Shown piece after piece: positions 54,584 to 62,986 of a stretch of DNA of 64,000 bases; the stretch's first letter is position 1; each line of letters begins with the position of its first letter. The translations under genes and the position numbers were made by a program. Under the pieces are notes generated by a model, which saw only the letters and a program-made list of their open reading frames with translations, made no database searches and was not told the DNA's origin. The DNA comes from Bacteroidales bacterium (GTDB lineage: Bacteria > Bacteroidota > Bacteroidia > Bacteroidales > F082): positions 1 to 64,000 of the forward strand of contig JANQGJ010000001.1 in assembly GCA_028277395.1 (NCBI GenBank). Reading direction: 5' to 3'.

Positions 54584-55078
54584 TTAAGTTCTATTGCCTG
54601 GTTTATAAGTTGAAAGGAAAAAAGCAATAATTAACAAGGTAGCATTGATCAAACTAAACCAGGTCACAATCCCTGCATTAATAATATAGCTCTTATCAGG
54701 TAACAGGTTTAATCCCTTAATCTCGACTTCATGAGTTAATTCCCTTAAAAGAGGACCTAACCAAAATGTACCAAGTATTATCAGTAATAAAGTAATAGCA
54801 ACTTTATACTTTAACCATGTGTTTTTAGATACTTTCCATTTTGTGAATATTCCATAAACCAAACCTGTTAGAAATGTTAACAGAGCTGCTGGTGTAGTAA
54901 TCATAAAATCAATGATGTAATTGATATGATGACCGAAGTAAAAAGCTTCATTTGTTTCAGCATTTGGTAATATGATACCAATAATAAACATGATTAACAA
55001 TGAGGTCGTCCATATACTCATTGATAGTAAGTGAATTGATTTCAGAAATTTTTCAGACTTTTCAGATAGATTTTTCAT
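54584..55078 (-). CDS. DUF2269-like membrane protein
   Basis: About 164 residues from the ATG at 55078, chosen because the longer frame runs into the upstream gene. Four membrane helices: SIHLLSMSIWTTSLLIMFII with the H and W pattern of DUF2269, INYIIDFMITTPAALLTFLT, YKVAITLLLIILGTFWLGPL and IINAGIVTWFSLINATLLII. Members are small inner-membrane proteins without known function. It lies 19 bases after the stop of the preceding membrane gene and 53 before the oxidoreductase start. Confidence 0.65.
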   Translation of the reverse strand: MKNLSEKSEKFLKSIHLLSMSIWTTSLLIMFIIGIILPNAETNEAFYFGHHINYIIDFMITTPAALLTFLTGLVYGIFTKWKVSKNTWLKYKVAITLLLIILGTFWLGPLLRELTHEVEIKGLNLLPDKSYIINAGIVTWFSLINATLLIIAFFLSTYKPGNRT

Positions 55079-55097
55079 ATGATCTTGGTTTAAACTA

Positions 55098-55574
55098 TTA
55101 TGTTGATAATTCTTTTGTTGTAACACGTTTCTTAAACCGGCCACTTAAAACGAGGCCAAGTTTTATATTAAGGGAAATCAGAGTTAGGTTTATACTTCCT
55201 AAGATCAATTCAATAATTTGTGCCAGCCAAAACTGGGTGTCAAATTCTTCTTTTGTCGATTTTAAGTATAAAAAAATTGCCAATGTAATTAAGATAATAC
55301 CATTAAATGCGATGATTTTCATTCTGTTGAGTTTTTTGGAAATAATAGGTGATTTAAGATCACCTGCCAATTTAATACCTGAAATTGCGATAGAGGGCAT
55401 AGATATTATAATGAGTGGCAAAAACCATAATATGTATTTCTTTACGTCCTTAATGAATGAATATTCCAGGAGTATTTCGGATGCTATCGTTGAAGTAAAA
55501 AAAGTTAATAAGGTCAGGCTACCTATTAGAGTAACCACAATATGGATTTTTACTAAATTTTTGCGTTTCATCAA
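55098..55574 (-). CDS. Membrane protein, function unknown
   Basis: 158 residues with four hydrophobic helices: IHIVVTLIGSLTLLTFFTST, YILWFLPLIIISMPSIAISG, IIAFNGIILITLAIFLYLKS and FWLAQIIELILGSINLTLIS. The C-terminus is basic (SGRFKKRVTTKE). It starts the run of minus-strand genes that ends with the phytoene-desaturase-like oxidoreductase and its small membrane partner. The family is not identified. Confidence 0.6.
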   Translation of the reverse strand: MMKRKNLVKIHIVVTLIGSLTLLTFFTSTIASEILLEYSFIKDVKKYILWFLPLIIISMPSIAISGIKLAGDLKSPIISKKLNRMKIIAFNGIILITLAIFLYLKSTKEEFDTQFWLAQIIELILGSINLTLISLNIKLGLVLSGRFKKRVTTKELST

Positions 55575-55658
55575 TTTACCATTACTAATTACTTAGCAGC
55601 AAAAATTCACCAATTTGCGATCAGAAAATTGTAAAAAACGGAAAATCGAATTTGAGTG

Positions 55659-56483
55659 TCAAGAAAATTGTATGAATCTGAAATTCTCAATTTCTTTTCG
55701 AATTTCTTTTGGGACTTTTCCAAGTGTTGATTTAAAACTTTTTATAAAATGTGCCTGATCGTAAAAATCAGCATTATAGCCAGTCTTTGTAAGATTTTGA
55801 TTTGAATTGAGCATTTCATGAGTAGCTCTTTTGAATCTCACTATTTGTAAATAATCTTTTGGGGAGCATCCAATAAAGTTTTGAAAATGATTGCGAAGAC
55901 TACGCTCGGTTAAATTTGTTTTTTCAGCCAGTCCGGACACTGAAATAAGTGGCTTTGATTTCTCAATAATTTTGATTGCGTTATCAATTAATTCAAAATC
56001 TTTCACTCTTAAGACCTCTAAAAGTGATCTCTCAACTAAATCGAATAATTTAGGAACAGTGCTTATTTTTCTGATATCCGCATCAAATTTTTTTGCCTTA
56101 ATTTCCATTATTTCAAAAGGTGTCATACTCCATTTTAGTTTATTAACAGGAATATCAGACAAAAGAGCAAGTGCATAGGGTTTTAAGTGTACTCCAAGTA
56201 TTTTTATACGATCTGTTGCAGGCGTTACAATTATTTGGTCTTTTGTTACTTTAGCTATTAGACTATTTTCTAACCTAAGCTCATTACGAGTAATATTGTA
56301 AACATTGAATGGGTGATCAAAAAAATAACCTAAAGTCACACGAGGGTAAGGAATAATGTGTTCAGTTTTGTAAAATATTTCAGAAATATCAATATTTATG
56401 TAAAAATATGAAATGGCAATTTCTCTAAGAAATCTGTTTTGAGGTTTACTATAAATAAAATCTGTTTCTTCGTTCAAGTTCAT
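55659..56483 (-). CDS. AraC family transcriptional regulator
   Basis: 274 residues. The N-terminal 160 residues contain an effector-type domain (AISYFYINIDISEIFYKTEH, IIPYPRVTLGYFFDHPFNVY, RIKILGVHLKPYALALLSDI) like the DUF6597 region in many AraC proteins. The C-terminal 110 are the DNA-binding domain (VSGLAEKTNLTERSLRNHFQ, GCSPKDYLQIVRFKRATHEM, YDQAHFIKSFKSTLGKVPKE). It lies just upstream of the oxidoreductase/membrane-protein set and probably regulates it. Confidence 0.85.
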   Translation of the reverse strand: MNLNEETDFIYSKPQNRFLREIAISYFYINIDISEIFYKTEHIIPYPRVTLGYFFDHPFNVYNITRNELRLENSLIAKVTKDQIIVTPATDRIKILGVHLKPYALALLSDIPVNKLKWSMTPFEIMEIKAKKFDADIRKISTVPKLFDLVERSLLEVLRVKDFELIDNAIKIIEKSKPLISVSGLAEKTNLTERSLRNHFQNFIGCSPKDYLQIVRFKRATHEMLNSNQNLTKTGYNADFYDQAHFIKSFKSTLGKVPKEIRKEIENFRFIQFS

Positions 56484-56843
56484 ATGACAAAATATTCCAA
56501 TAAATACTAAAATTAATTAAAATGTTAAAGCTTCACTTATTTCTTATTTAACTTTATTTCTGATAATATTCCAAAATCCATTTTTATAGTTTATTCCTTA
56601 CCTGATGTTCCTTTAGACAAAATTGTTTTAATCTTGGTCATTTCAATACCTTTATCAATTAGATAGTTAAAGTACAAAATACTGCAAAAATAAGTTTATG
56701 TACATTGGATATTGCGAATCTGTGAATTGATGCAAATGTAGCCTTCCCTAACAGCAAAATATGCTGCTTAACAACACAAAAGAGAAAGAAAATCACTCTA
56801 AATAATAGTAATATAAAGGAGTAACTGGCCAAGAGAATTGTAA
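56484..56843. other. Intergenic region, no gene supported
   Basis: About 360 AT-rich bases between the AraC gene and mnmE, both on the minus strand. A hydrophobic 66-codon frame (56659-56859) overlaps the end of mnmE but lacks other support. No terminator-like hairpin with a T-run was found. Confidence 0.4.
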
Positions 56844-58250
56844 TTACTTTCCAATACAAAACTTCCCAAATATATTACCAAGAAGATCATCTGTTGTTAT
56901 TTCACCGGTTATAGTACCAAGTTCGTGTAGTGCCTGCCTGATATCAATTGCAATTAAGTCCGTTGGTATATCGTTGTTAAATCCTTCTTCTACATTGTCG
57001 AGGGCATCTTTAGCGTTTGTAAGTGCCTGGTAGTGTCTCGAATTACTTACAATTATATCGCTGGTTATATTAAATTTCCTTACGGTATCTATCAAGGCAT
57101 CAGTTAACAAATAAATATTCTCTTTCCTTTTTGCAGAAACAAATACAGTATCCAGATCAAGTATTTCTTTAATGTGGGAGGGAAGCTTACTTAACTGATC
57201 TATTTTATTACCAACGAATATGAAGTGTTTAGACTCGTCCTGTATATAGCTCTTAAATTCATCGAGTATATTTTCAACATTGTTGTTGCTTAGATTCCCA
57301 ATATCACATACATATAGTATGATTGAAGCCTGCCTGATCTTATCATAGGTCCTTTCAATTCCTATCTTTTCAACAATGTCGTCCGAATCCCTAAGTCCTG
57401 CCGTATCAATAAAACGGAATCTGTATCCTCCTATTATATAGGTGTCTTCAATAGCGTCACGTGTAGTGCCGGGAATAGGGCTTACTATTGCTTTTTCTTC
57501 GTTTAATAAGGCATTCAATAAGGTTGATTTACCAACATTTGGCTTACCAATAATGGCCACAGGAATACCTTTTTTCATGACATTGCCCATGGTAAAAGAA
57601 TCTATCAAAATTGTTAGTTCTTCTTTCAATTCCCTAATTAGCTGGAAAAACTGCTTCCTGTCAGCAAACTCAACGTCCTCCTCGCTAAAATCAAGTTCCA
57701 GCTCAATAAGTGATGCAAAATCAATTAGTTTGCTACGGAGGAAATTTATTTTTTCACTAATCCCTCCACGCATCTGATTCATGGCCATACTATGTGAACT
57801 TGCCGATTGAGAAGCTATAAGATCAGCAACAGCTTCTGCCTGACTTAAGTCTATACGTCCATTTAAAAATGCTCTTAAGGTAAACTCTCCGGGATTGGCA
57901 GCACGGGCACCAGCATCTATCAGTAGTTCAACAATTTTTTGCTGTATGAATTCGGATCCATGACATGATATTTCAATAACATCCTCTGAAGTGTAGGAGC
58001 TAGGCGCCTTAAAATAACTAACAAGTACTTCATCAATGATCTTTTCATTATCGAAAAAAGACCCAAAATATAATCTGTGACTTTGTAGATTGCCATTTGC
58101 CAGATTTTTATTAACCGGAGTAAAATACTTCATGCAAATATTTTTACTGTCAGTACCGGATAATCTCACAACCGAAATTGCACCTGATCCGGCTGGAGTA
58201 GCTATTGCAACAATAGTATCGTTAGTGTAACCTGCTGATTTACTGAGCAT
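56844..58250 (-). CDS. mnmE: tRNA modification GTPase MnmE
   Basis: 468 residues, full family length. The N-terminal tetrahydrofolate-binding domain (DTIVAIATPAGSGAISVVRL, ISCHGSEFIQQKIVELLIDA) is followed by the helical domain, then the inserted G domain: GKPNVGKSTLLN (P-loop), GTTRDAIEDT, FIDTAGLRDSDDIVEKIGIE, GNKIDQL, and the C-terminal CIGK essential for catalysis. With MnmG it makes 5-carboxymethylaminomethyl-uridine at the wobble position of some tRNAs, in the cytoplasm. It is divergent from sucD, 114 bases away. Confidence 0.97.
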   Translation of the reverse strand: MLSKSAGYTNDTIVAIATPAGSGAISVVRLSGTDSKNICMKYFTPVNKNLANGNLQSHRLYFGSFFDNEKIIDEVLVSYFKAPSSYTSEDVIEISCHGSEFIQQKIVELLIDAGARAANPGEFTLRAFLNGRIDLSQAEAVADLIASQSASSHSMAMNQMRGGISEKINFLRSKLIDFASLIELELDFSEEDVEFADRKQFFQLIRELKEELTILIDSFTMGNVMKKGIPVAIIGKPNVGKSTLLNALLNEEKAIVSPIPGTTRDAIEDTYIIGGYRFRFIDTAGLRDSDDIVEKIGIERTYDKIRQASIILYVCDIGNLSNNNVENILDEFKSYIQDESKHFIFVGNKIDQLSKLPSHIKEILDLDTVFVSAKRKENIYLLTDALIDTVRKFNITSDIIVSNSRHYQALTNAKDALDNVEEGFNNDIPTDLIAIDIRQALHELGTITGEITTDDLLGNIFGKFCIGK

Positions 58251-58323
58251 ACATTTCTAATTTATAAACTTAGCTAAATAACAAAAATAATATTTTATTA
58301 TTTCCATATGTTTAAAATCGTGT

Positions 58324-58331
58324 TACCTTTG
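58324..58331 (+). promoter_or_regulatory. -7 element TACCTTTG for sucD
   Basis: TACCTTTG, followed by GC, is a strong TAnnTTTG match 33 bases before the sucD ATG. Upstream at the expected spacing there is only a T-rich stretch, not a clear TTG. Confidence 0.6.
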
Positions 58332-58364
58332 CGCAACTATAAATTCTCACAATAATATTAAACT

Positions 58365-59231
58365 ATGAGTGTACTGGTTAACAAAGATTCAAAAATAATT
58401 GTACAGGGATTTACAGGAGGTGAAGGGACTTTCCATGCACACCAGATGATTGACTACGGATCAAATGTAGTTGGTGGTGTAACACCCGGGAAAGGTGGGA
58501 GTTCACATCTTGACAGACCTGTTTTTAATACTGTAAAAGATGCTGTTGAGAATACCGGAGCTGACGTAAGTATTATTTTTGTTCCACCTCCTTTTGCTGC
58601 AGATGCGATAATGGAAGCTGCTGAAGCAGGAATAAAAGTAATAGTTTGTATTACTGAAGGTATTCCAACCAAAGATATGGTAGAGGTTAAAGAATACCTG
58701 AAATGTACAGATTCCAGACTAATCGGACCTAATTGTCCGGGCATTATCACACCTGATGAAGTTAAGGTTGGAATTATGCCTGGGTTTATCCACGAAAAAG
58801 GAATTATTGGAATCGTTAGCCGTTCCGGAACCCTTACTTATGAAGCTGTTGATCAGTTAACAAAAGCAGGACTGGGCCAAACCACTGCAATTGGTATCGG
58901 TGGTGATCCGATAATCGGAACAACTACGAAAGATGCAGTTGAATTATTTATGAATGATCCTGAAACCAAAGGGATTGTTATGATTGGTGAAATTGGCGGG
59001 AATATGGAAGCCGATGCTGCATACTGGATCAAAGAGTACGGAACCAAACCTGTTGTAGGTTTTATTGCCGGTGCTACTGCTCCAAAAGGAAGGACTATGG
59101 GGCATGCAGGGGCTATTATTGGTGGTAAATCTGATACTGCAGAAGCTAAAAAGGAGATCCTCAGGGATTGTGGTGTTCATGTAGTTGACTCTCCTGCCGA
59201 TATTGGAAAGAAAATGGCAGAGGTTATTTAA
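58365..59231 (+). CDS. sucD: Succinyl-CoA ligase alpha subunit
   Basis: 288 residues, the normal length. The CoA-binding domain opens with [20 protein letters not shown] and later shows [39 protein letters not shown] and [20 protein letters not shown]. The active-site histidine lies in [15 protein letters not shown]. The enzyme makes succinate and ATP or GTP from succinyl-CoA in the TCA cycle, together with SucC, which is not in this window. It is the only gene in its transcription unit here. Confidence 0.97.
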   Translation: MSVLVNKDSKIIVQGFTGGEGTFHAHQMIDYGSNVVGGVTPGKGGSSHLDRPVFNTVKDAVENTGADVSIIFVPPPFAADAIMEAAEAGIKVIVCITEGIPTKDMVEVKEYLKCTDSRLIGPNCPGIITPDEVKVGIMPGFIHEKGIIGIVSRSGTLTYEAVDQLTKAGLGQTTAIGIGGDPIIGTTTKDAVELFMNDPETKGIVMIGEIGGNMEADAAYWIKEYGTKPVVGFIAGATAPKGRTMGHAGAIIGGKSDTAEAKKEILRDCGVHVVDSPADIGKKMAEVI

Positions 59232-59287
59232 CGATTTATTTTTACAATTTCTTACAGTCGTTAATTTTGATCCTACTATTAATAGGG

Positions 59288-59974
59288 TTATTTCTCTAAT
59301 TTGTTATAGATTTCAGGTCTTCTTTGTTTGGTTCGTTCAACTGATCGTTCGTATTTCCATTCCTCAATAAGTTTTTCATTTCCTGATAATAAAATTTCAG
59401 GAACTTCCCAACCTCTGAAATTTCTGGGACGTGTATAAACCGGTGGAGCTACAAGATTATTTTGAAATGAATCACTAAGGGCAGATGTTTCATTACCAAG
59501 AACTCCCGGTATGAGTCTTACCATTGTATCGGTTAGCACAGCTGCTGCCAGTTCACCTCCGGAAAGTACATAATTACCGATTGAAATTTCCCTGGTAACA
59601 AAATGCTCCCTGATCCGTTCATCAATCCCTTTGTAATGACCACAAAGAATTATAATATTATTTAGTAATGACATGCTATTAGCGATTGGCTGGTCCAGTA
59701 ATTCACCATCAGGACTGGTATAAATAATTTCGTCGTACTTCCTTTCTTTTTTCAGTTTTTCAATGCAGTCTGCAATTGGTTCAATCATCATCACCATTCC
59801 GGCACCACCTGAAAATGCATAGTCATCAACTTTTTTATGTTTATCTTTTGAATAATCACGGAGTTGATGAACATGAATATCAACAAGTCTTTTATCAACA
59901 GCACGCTTTATAATTGAATGACTAAATGGTCCTTCAAACATTTCGGGGAATATGGAGATAATGTCAATCCGCAT
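59288..59974 (-). CDS. trmD: tRNA (guanine-N1)-methyltransferase TrmD
   Basis: About 228 residues from the ATG at 59974 ([17 protein letters not shown]); the longer frame lacks homology before it. The SPOUT methyltransferase features are plain: [55 protein letters not shown] and [18 protein letters not shown], which form the knotted AdoMet site. It methylates G37 of tRNAs to prevent frameshifting. The RNase P RNA gene lies about 90 bases upstream on the same strand, a common location near translation genes. Confidence 0.95.
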   Translation of the reverse strand: MRIDIISIFPEMFEGPFSHSIIKRAVDKRLVDIHVHQLRDYSKDKHKKVDDYAFSGGAGMVMMIEPIADCIEKLKKERKYDEIIYTSPDGELLDQPIANSMSLLNNIIILCGHYKGIDERIREHFVTREISIGNYVLSGGELAAAVLTDTMVRLIPGVLGNETSALSDSFQNNLVAPPVYTRPRNFRGWEVPEILLSGNEKLIEEWKYERSVERTKQRRPEIYNKLEK

Positions 59975-60061
59975 TGTTTGATGATTTATTTGGAGATGAA
60001 AATCAGGTATAATCCGGATCATTTCTCCATACGTTTCAAAATAAAAGAATTGACAGGCCAA

Positions 60062-60430
60062 TAAGCGGGATTCTGTAATACAATAAGTATTTCCATCATT
60101 TATCTGCGTTACATGTCACCATGCAACTTTAGCAATCTACCCTCCGGCATCAGGCGGGCAACCCTTATTTTGCATAACAAAAATTGCCGGTTTATTTGAT
60201 CTTGCAGCCCCTAAGGTTTACCCCTCTGTAATGTCGCCATTACACAGCGTGAGCTCTTACCTCACGTTTTCACATTCACCTGCTGATGTATAAATCAACA
60301 TAGGCTACTTTCTCTGTGGCACTATCTGTATTCAAACATGAACCCTTCCTGTTAGGAAGTAAGGTGCCCTGTGCTGTCCCGACTTTCCTCAGCAATAACT
60401 GGTTATCACAGCGATGGAATAGCCTGTCAA
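60062..60430 (-). ncRNA. rnpB: RNase P RNA, class A
   Basis: Read on the minus strand, the transcript begins near GGCTATTCCATCGCTGTG, contains the conserved core GAGGAAAGTCGGGACAGCAC and later GAGGGTAGATTGCTAAAG, and ends with ACAGAATCCCGCTTAT at about 60062. Those segments are the universally conserved helices of RNase P RNA that process the 5' end of tRNAs. The length of about 370 bases is typical. A -7 element TAATTTTG lies a few bases upstream. Exact ends are approximate. Confidence 0.92.
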
Positions 60431-60438
60431 ATCCGCGA

Positions 60439-60446
60439 CAAAATTA
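60439..60446 (-). promoter_or_regulatory. -7 element TAATTTTG for rnpB
   Basis: Minus-strand TAATTTTG matches TAnnTTTG and lies about ten bases before the predicted 5' end of the RNase P RNA, as expected for a stable RNA promoter. No TTG is seen at -33. Confidence 0.55.
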
Positions 60447-60544
60447 ATCAAATAATACGATCTGGTATAATGAGCATGTTATAGTTTATCTTTTCGGATA
60501 TACAGGTTATCGTGATAATATCAACAACATAACTTATTCTAACA

Positions 60545-60552
60545 TAATTTTG
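60545..60552 (+). promoter_or_regulatory. -7 element TAATTTTG for the small lipoprotein gene
   Basis: TAATTTTG lies 51 bases before the ATG of the lipoprotein gene. A second possible site (AATCTTTG) follows 10 bases later. Spacing to an upstream TTG is not clear. Confidence 0.35.
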
Positions 60553-60603
60553 GTACAATCTTTGGGCATTTTCAAAGAATTAATTAACTAAATCATCTGT
60601 AAA

Positions 60604-61011
60604 ATGAAAAAAACAGTACTACTTTTACTTATTGTATCTACTTTATTATCATGCTCAAAGGATTGCGACAACTGTGGTAACGACGGAAACATTCAAAGCC
60701 GTTGGATATTAACAGAGCAATTGGTTGACCCTGGTGATGGGAGTGGAGAGTTTAATCCTGTCGATAGTGATAAAGTAATTGAATTTCTTGATAATGCCCG
60801 TATAATCTCAAACGGATCATTGTGTGATATGACCATAACATCCGATGCATATTCTTCGGGTAGAATTATTATGCCGGATAATGTTATAATCCCTGATGAT
60901 TGTGACGGGACTGAATTTCAGTATCATTTTGTAGTTGAATCCGATACTTTAATAATATATTATCCATGTATAGAAGGCTGTGCCCATAAATACCTGAGAT
61001 TAAGTGAATAG
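60604..61011 (+). CDS. Small lipoprotein, function unknown
   Basis: 135 residues with a lipobox at LLSCSKD, so the mature protein should be attached to a membrane through its cysteine. The rest is acidic, beta-prone and holds six further cysteines (DCDNCGND, SLCDM, DDCDG, YPCIEGC), which suggests disulfides in the periplasm. The pattern (RWILTEQLVDPGDGSGEFNP, VIEFLDNARIISNG) resembles lipocalin-like Bacteroidota lipoproteins, but the match is not firm. Confidence 0.65.
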   Translation: MKKTVLLLLIVSTLLSCSKDCDNCGNDGNIQSRWILTEQLVDPGDGSGEFNPVDSDKVIEFLDNARIISNGSLCDMTITSDAYSSGRIIMPDNVIIPDDCDGTEFQYHFVVESDTLIIYYPCIEGCAHKYLRLSE

Positions 61012-61190
61012 TTATAATATTTATCTGAATGATTAACGCTGTTAAATAGCTCTGATTTAGCAGTATTGAGGTAAAGTGAGGGTGATTTTTCATTAAAATA
61101 AAATACCAGGATCATATTCCTTTTCATTGACACTGGGTATGTAATTTATTATTTTTACAACAGTTAACAGAATAACTGACAAAACCGGTA

Positions 61191-61613
61191 ATGAAAAAGA
61201 TATTATGGACTAAAGACCTGTCGATTGGTAATACCAATATTGATAATGACCACCTTCAGTTGCTTGATGTTTACAACGATATGATAATTCATATCGAGCA
61301 AAACTTTAACTGTGAAGAATTGGCAAAGTTACTCTCCAGAATGACGAATTATGCATTGAATCACTTTAGCAAAGAAGAGAAATATATGCGTGATATGGGA
61401 TATCCGGATTTAAAAAGGCACAAAAAATCCCACCAGGAGTATAATCGATATGTTGCAGTTTTTAATTACAATTTGCTTAATTATAATCCACCTGAACCGT
61501 ACGATGTACTAAAGTTTATAAAAGAATGGTGGATTAACCATATCCGTTTCGAAGATGCAAAATATGAAAGTTATAAAAATGAGATTAACTCTCCTGTTGA
61601 GTACGGAATATAG
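61191..61613 (+). CDS. Bacteriohemerythrin
   Basis: 140 residues with the di-iron ligand pattern of hemerythrins: DNDHLQLLDVYNDMI (His near residue 21), NHFSKEEKYMRDMGYPD (His and Glu near 60-65), HKKSHQEYNRYV (His pair near 77-82) and WWINHIRFEDAKYES (His and Asp near 120-126). It should bind oxygen reversibly or sense it in the cytoplasm. It is a single gene with no partner; proteins of this family help store, sense or deliver O2 in microaerobic organisms. Confidence 0.9.
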   Translation: MKKILWTKDLSIGNTNIDNDHLQLLDVYNDMIIHIEQNFNCEELAKLLSRMTNYALNHFSKEEKYMRDMGYPDLKRHKKSHQEYNRYVAVFNYNLLNYNPPEPYDVLKFIKEWWINHIRFEDAKYESYKNEINSPVEYGI

Positions 61614-61860
61614 TAGTTGATGGCCATGACCCGAAGGCAGTATAACATTAAAATCAATCATCTTAAAACAGACAATTATTATCATGATTTAAATCACCGA
61701 ATTTTCAATGGGAAACAATTTTGTTAAGGTTCCAGCTTTTTAAATATCCAACGAAAAATCGACCATAAATTCATATCTTGCAGTAAATGTGCATTTTAAG
61801 TAAAAACACTACTTTTTTATATACCTTATACAGTAGTGAAAATATTACACTTTTAGGGTA
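61614..61860. other. Intergenic DNA after bacteriohemerythrin
   Basis: About 250 AT-rich bases with no coding frame of note. A weak hairpin (CACTAC and GTAGTG, 61807-61838) lies near the end, before the promoter of the candidate small RNA. Confidence 0.4.
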
Positions 61861-61891
61861 TTGACAGGCAATTATTCAATATCTATATTTG
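61861..61891 (+). promoter_or_regulatory. Consensus promoter with no gene downstream
   Basis: TTG (61861-61863, within TTGACAGG), exactly 20 bases, then TATATTTG (61884-61891) followed by C. This is a full Bacteroidota promoter, but no ORF of any length follows before a strong terminator at 62066. Confidence 0.65.
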
Positions 61892-61897
61892 CTTCAT

Positions 61898-62086
61898 TAT
61901 AATAAATTTTAAGGTTATTTATTATATAGAAAAACATAAATAATACTGGTTTACTGCACAAAACAAGCAAATTCTCTAATGTGTTAATTGTATTATTCTA
62001 TTAAAATTACCAGATAGGTAATAGCAGTTAATTTTTGATCTCTATCAATCCCGGATTATTTTTTTAGGAGGCTTCGGCCTCCTTTT
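61898..62086 (+). ncRNA. Candidate small RNA of about 190 bases
   Basis: The interval between the consensus promoter at 61861-61891 and the intrinsic terminator at 62066-62086 contains no open frame longer than a few codons, so it would give an untranslated RNA of roughly 190 nt. Sequence is AT-rich with no strong internal structure apparent by eye. It is not recognisable as tmRNA, SRP RNA or a riboswitch; a 6S-like RNA of that size is possible but not shown. Confidence 0.4.
62066..62086 (+). terminator. Strong intrinsic terminator with UUCG loop
   Basis: AGGAGGC-TTCG-GCCTCCT, a 7-bp GC-rich stem with the stabilising TTCG loop, runs into TTTT. It faces the plus strand and is 450 bases from the last plus-strand gene, so it most likely ends the small transcript that begins near 61898. 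Confidence 0.8.
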
Positions 62087-62112
62087 CTGTTATATAAAAT
62101 CTGTTTGAACTA

Positions 62113-62155
62113 CAAAAAAAGAAGGCTATCTTAAAATTTAAAAGACAGCCTTCTT
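62113..62155 (-). terminator. Intrinsic terminator for the cysteine-rich protein gene
   Basis: AAGAAGGCT (62119-62127) pairs with AGCCTTCTT (62147-62155), and TCTT (62129-62132) with AAGA (62142-62145), across one mismatch. On the minus strand the hairpin is followed by a run of seven T. It begins 23 bases after the stop of the gene at 62178. Confidence 0.75.
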
Positions 62156-62177
62156 GTTTAGTTTACCGGGGTTTGGG

Positions 62178-62594
62178 TCAATCTACTAACACCTCAATGT
62201 CAATTGTACCCTGAGCAATATCATAGCAACTGTTGTATTCACAATTCTGCCCTTCACATATTGTCTCACTATCGCAAACCTTTTCAACTGTGGCACACAT
62301 TCTCAAACAGTCTTCTGTATCAAGATCGTCACAAACTATAACCTTCTCAAAGGTATATTCAGTGACCGAAGATGAAATGCCCGTAACAGTTTTGTTATAA
62401 ACAATTAGCGGAGCTCCCATTCCACATTCATCACCGATAATTAATGTGACTTTCCAGGTAATTGTGCCATTGCATGTTTCGTTGCAATCATCTGTCCATG
62501 AAACTGTAATGTCTAATGGATTTGAAAGTGCTTGAATTGTTGTGAACGTTAAAAGCATTGTACACGTTAGAAAAATAGTTAAATGCCTTTTCAT
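62178..62594 (-). CDS. Secreted cysteine-rich small protein, unknown
   Basis: 138 residues. A signal peptide (LTIFLTCTMLLTFTTIQALS) is followed by a mature chain of about 115 residues with ten cysteines (DDCNETCNG, GDECGMG, VIVCDDLDTEDCLRMC, KVCDSETICEGQNC, YNSCYD), an even number fit for five disulfides. The middle has alternating polar/hydrophobic sequence (TITWKVTLIIG). No family was recognised. It is a single-gene unit with a full consensus promoter and its own terminator. Its high cysteine content is unusual for a Bacteroidota gene of this size. Confidence 0.7.
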   Translation of the reverse strand: MKRHLTIFLTCTMLLTFTTIQALSNPLDITVSWTDDCNETCNGTITWKVTLIIGDECGMGAPLIVYNKTVTGISSSVTEYTFEKVIVCDDLDTEDCLRMCATVEKVCDSETICEGQNCEYNSCYDIAQGTIDIEVLVD

Positions 62595-62643
62595 ATGTCT
62601 GAATATTTGTTAAAATTGTTGTTTATTCCAGCACTTAGTACCT

Positions 62644-62674
62644 CAAATATACAACATTGAAAAGTGAAAATCAA
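62644..62674 (-). promoter_or_regulatory. Consensus promoter for the cysteine-rich protein gene
   Basis: On the minus strand TTG (62674-62672), exactly 20 bases, then TATATTTG (62651-62644). Predicted start near 62638 gives a leader of about 43 bases. Confidence 0.7.
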
Positions 62675-62986
62675 GCTTACCATAGTTTGAATAATTAAGT
62701 TTTTTATAAATCAGATTATTATACAATCAATTATTATAATTTTATTTGAAAAACATGTACAGGCCTGTTATTAAGCATTTTAAATGAATTACATTTGTGA
62801 TTTGCTACCTTATAGTGTAGGTATAAAAACTACCTGTAAATTTAGTATTTTCACGATAAAACTCGAGTTAGTCGGTGCCTGAAAAAAAAGAAAAAAAATT
62901 TAATTTATTGCCTGAAAAAATAGATTGATGAGGTATATGTACTGTATTACTACAATAAAAAACTGAATTCAGAAGTTAAAATTAAT
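62675..62986. other. Intergenic region upstream of DUF1287 gene
   Basis: About 310 AT-rich bases with no gene. TGCCTGAAAAAA occurs twice (near 62876 and 62911) in the leader of the DUF1287 gene. No clear -7/-33 pair was found on the plus strand. Confidence 0.4.

Noticed and set aside
56659..56859. 66-codon hydrophobic minus-strand frame overlapping the mnmE end
   Set aside because: Overlaps mnmE by 16 bases, low-complexity hydrophobic content typical of AT-rich DNA, no family match.
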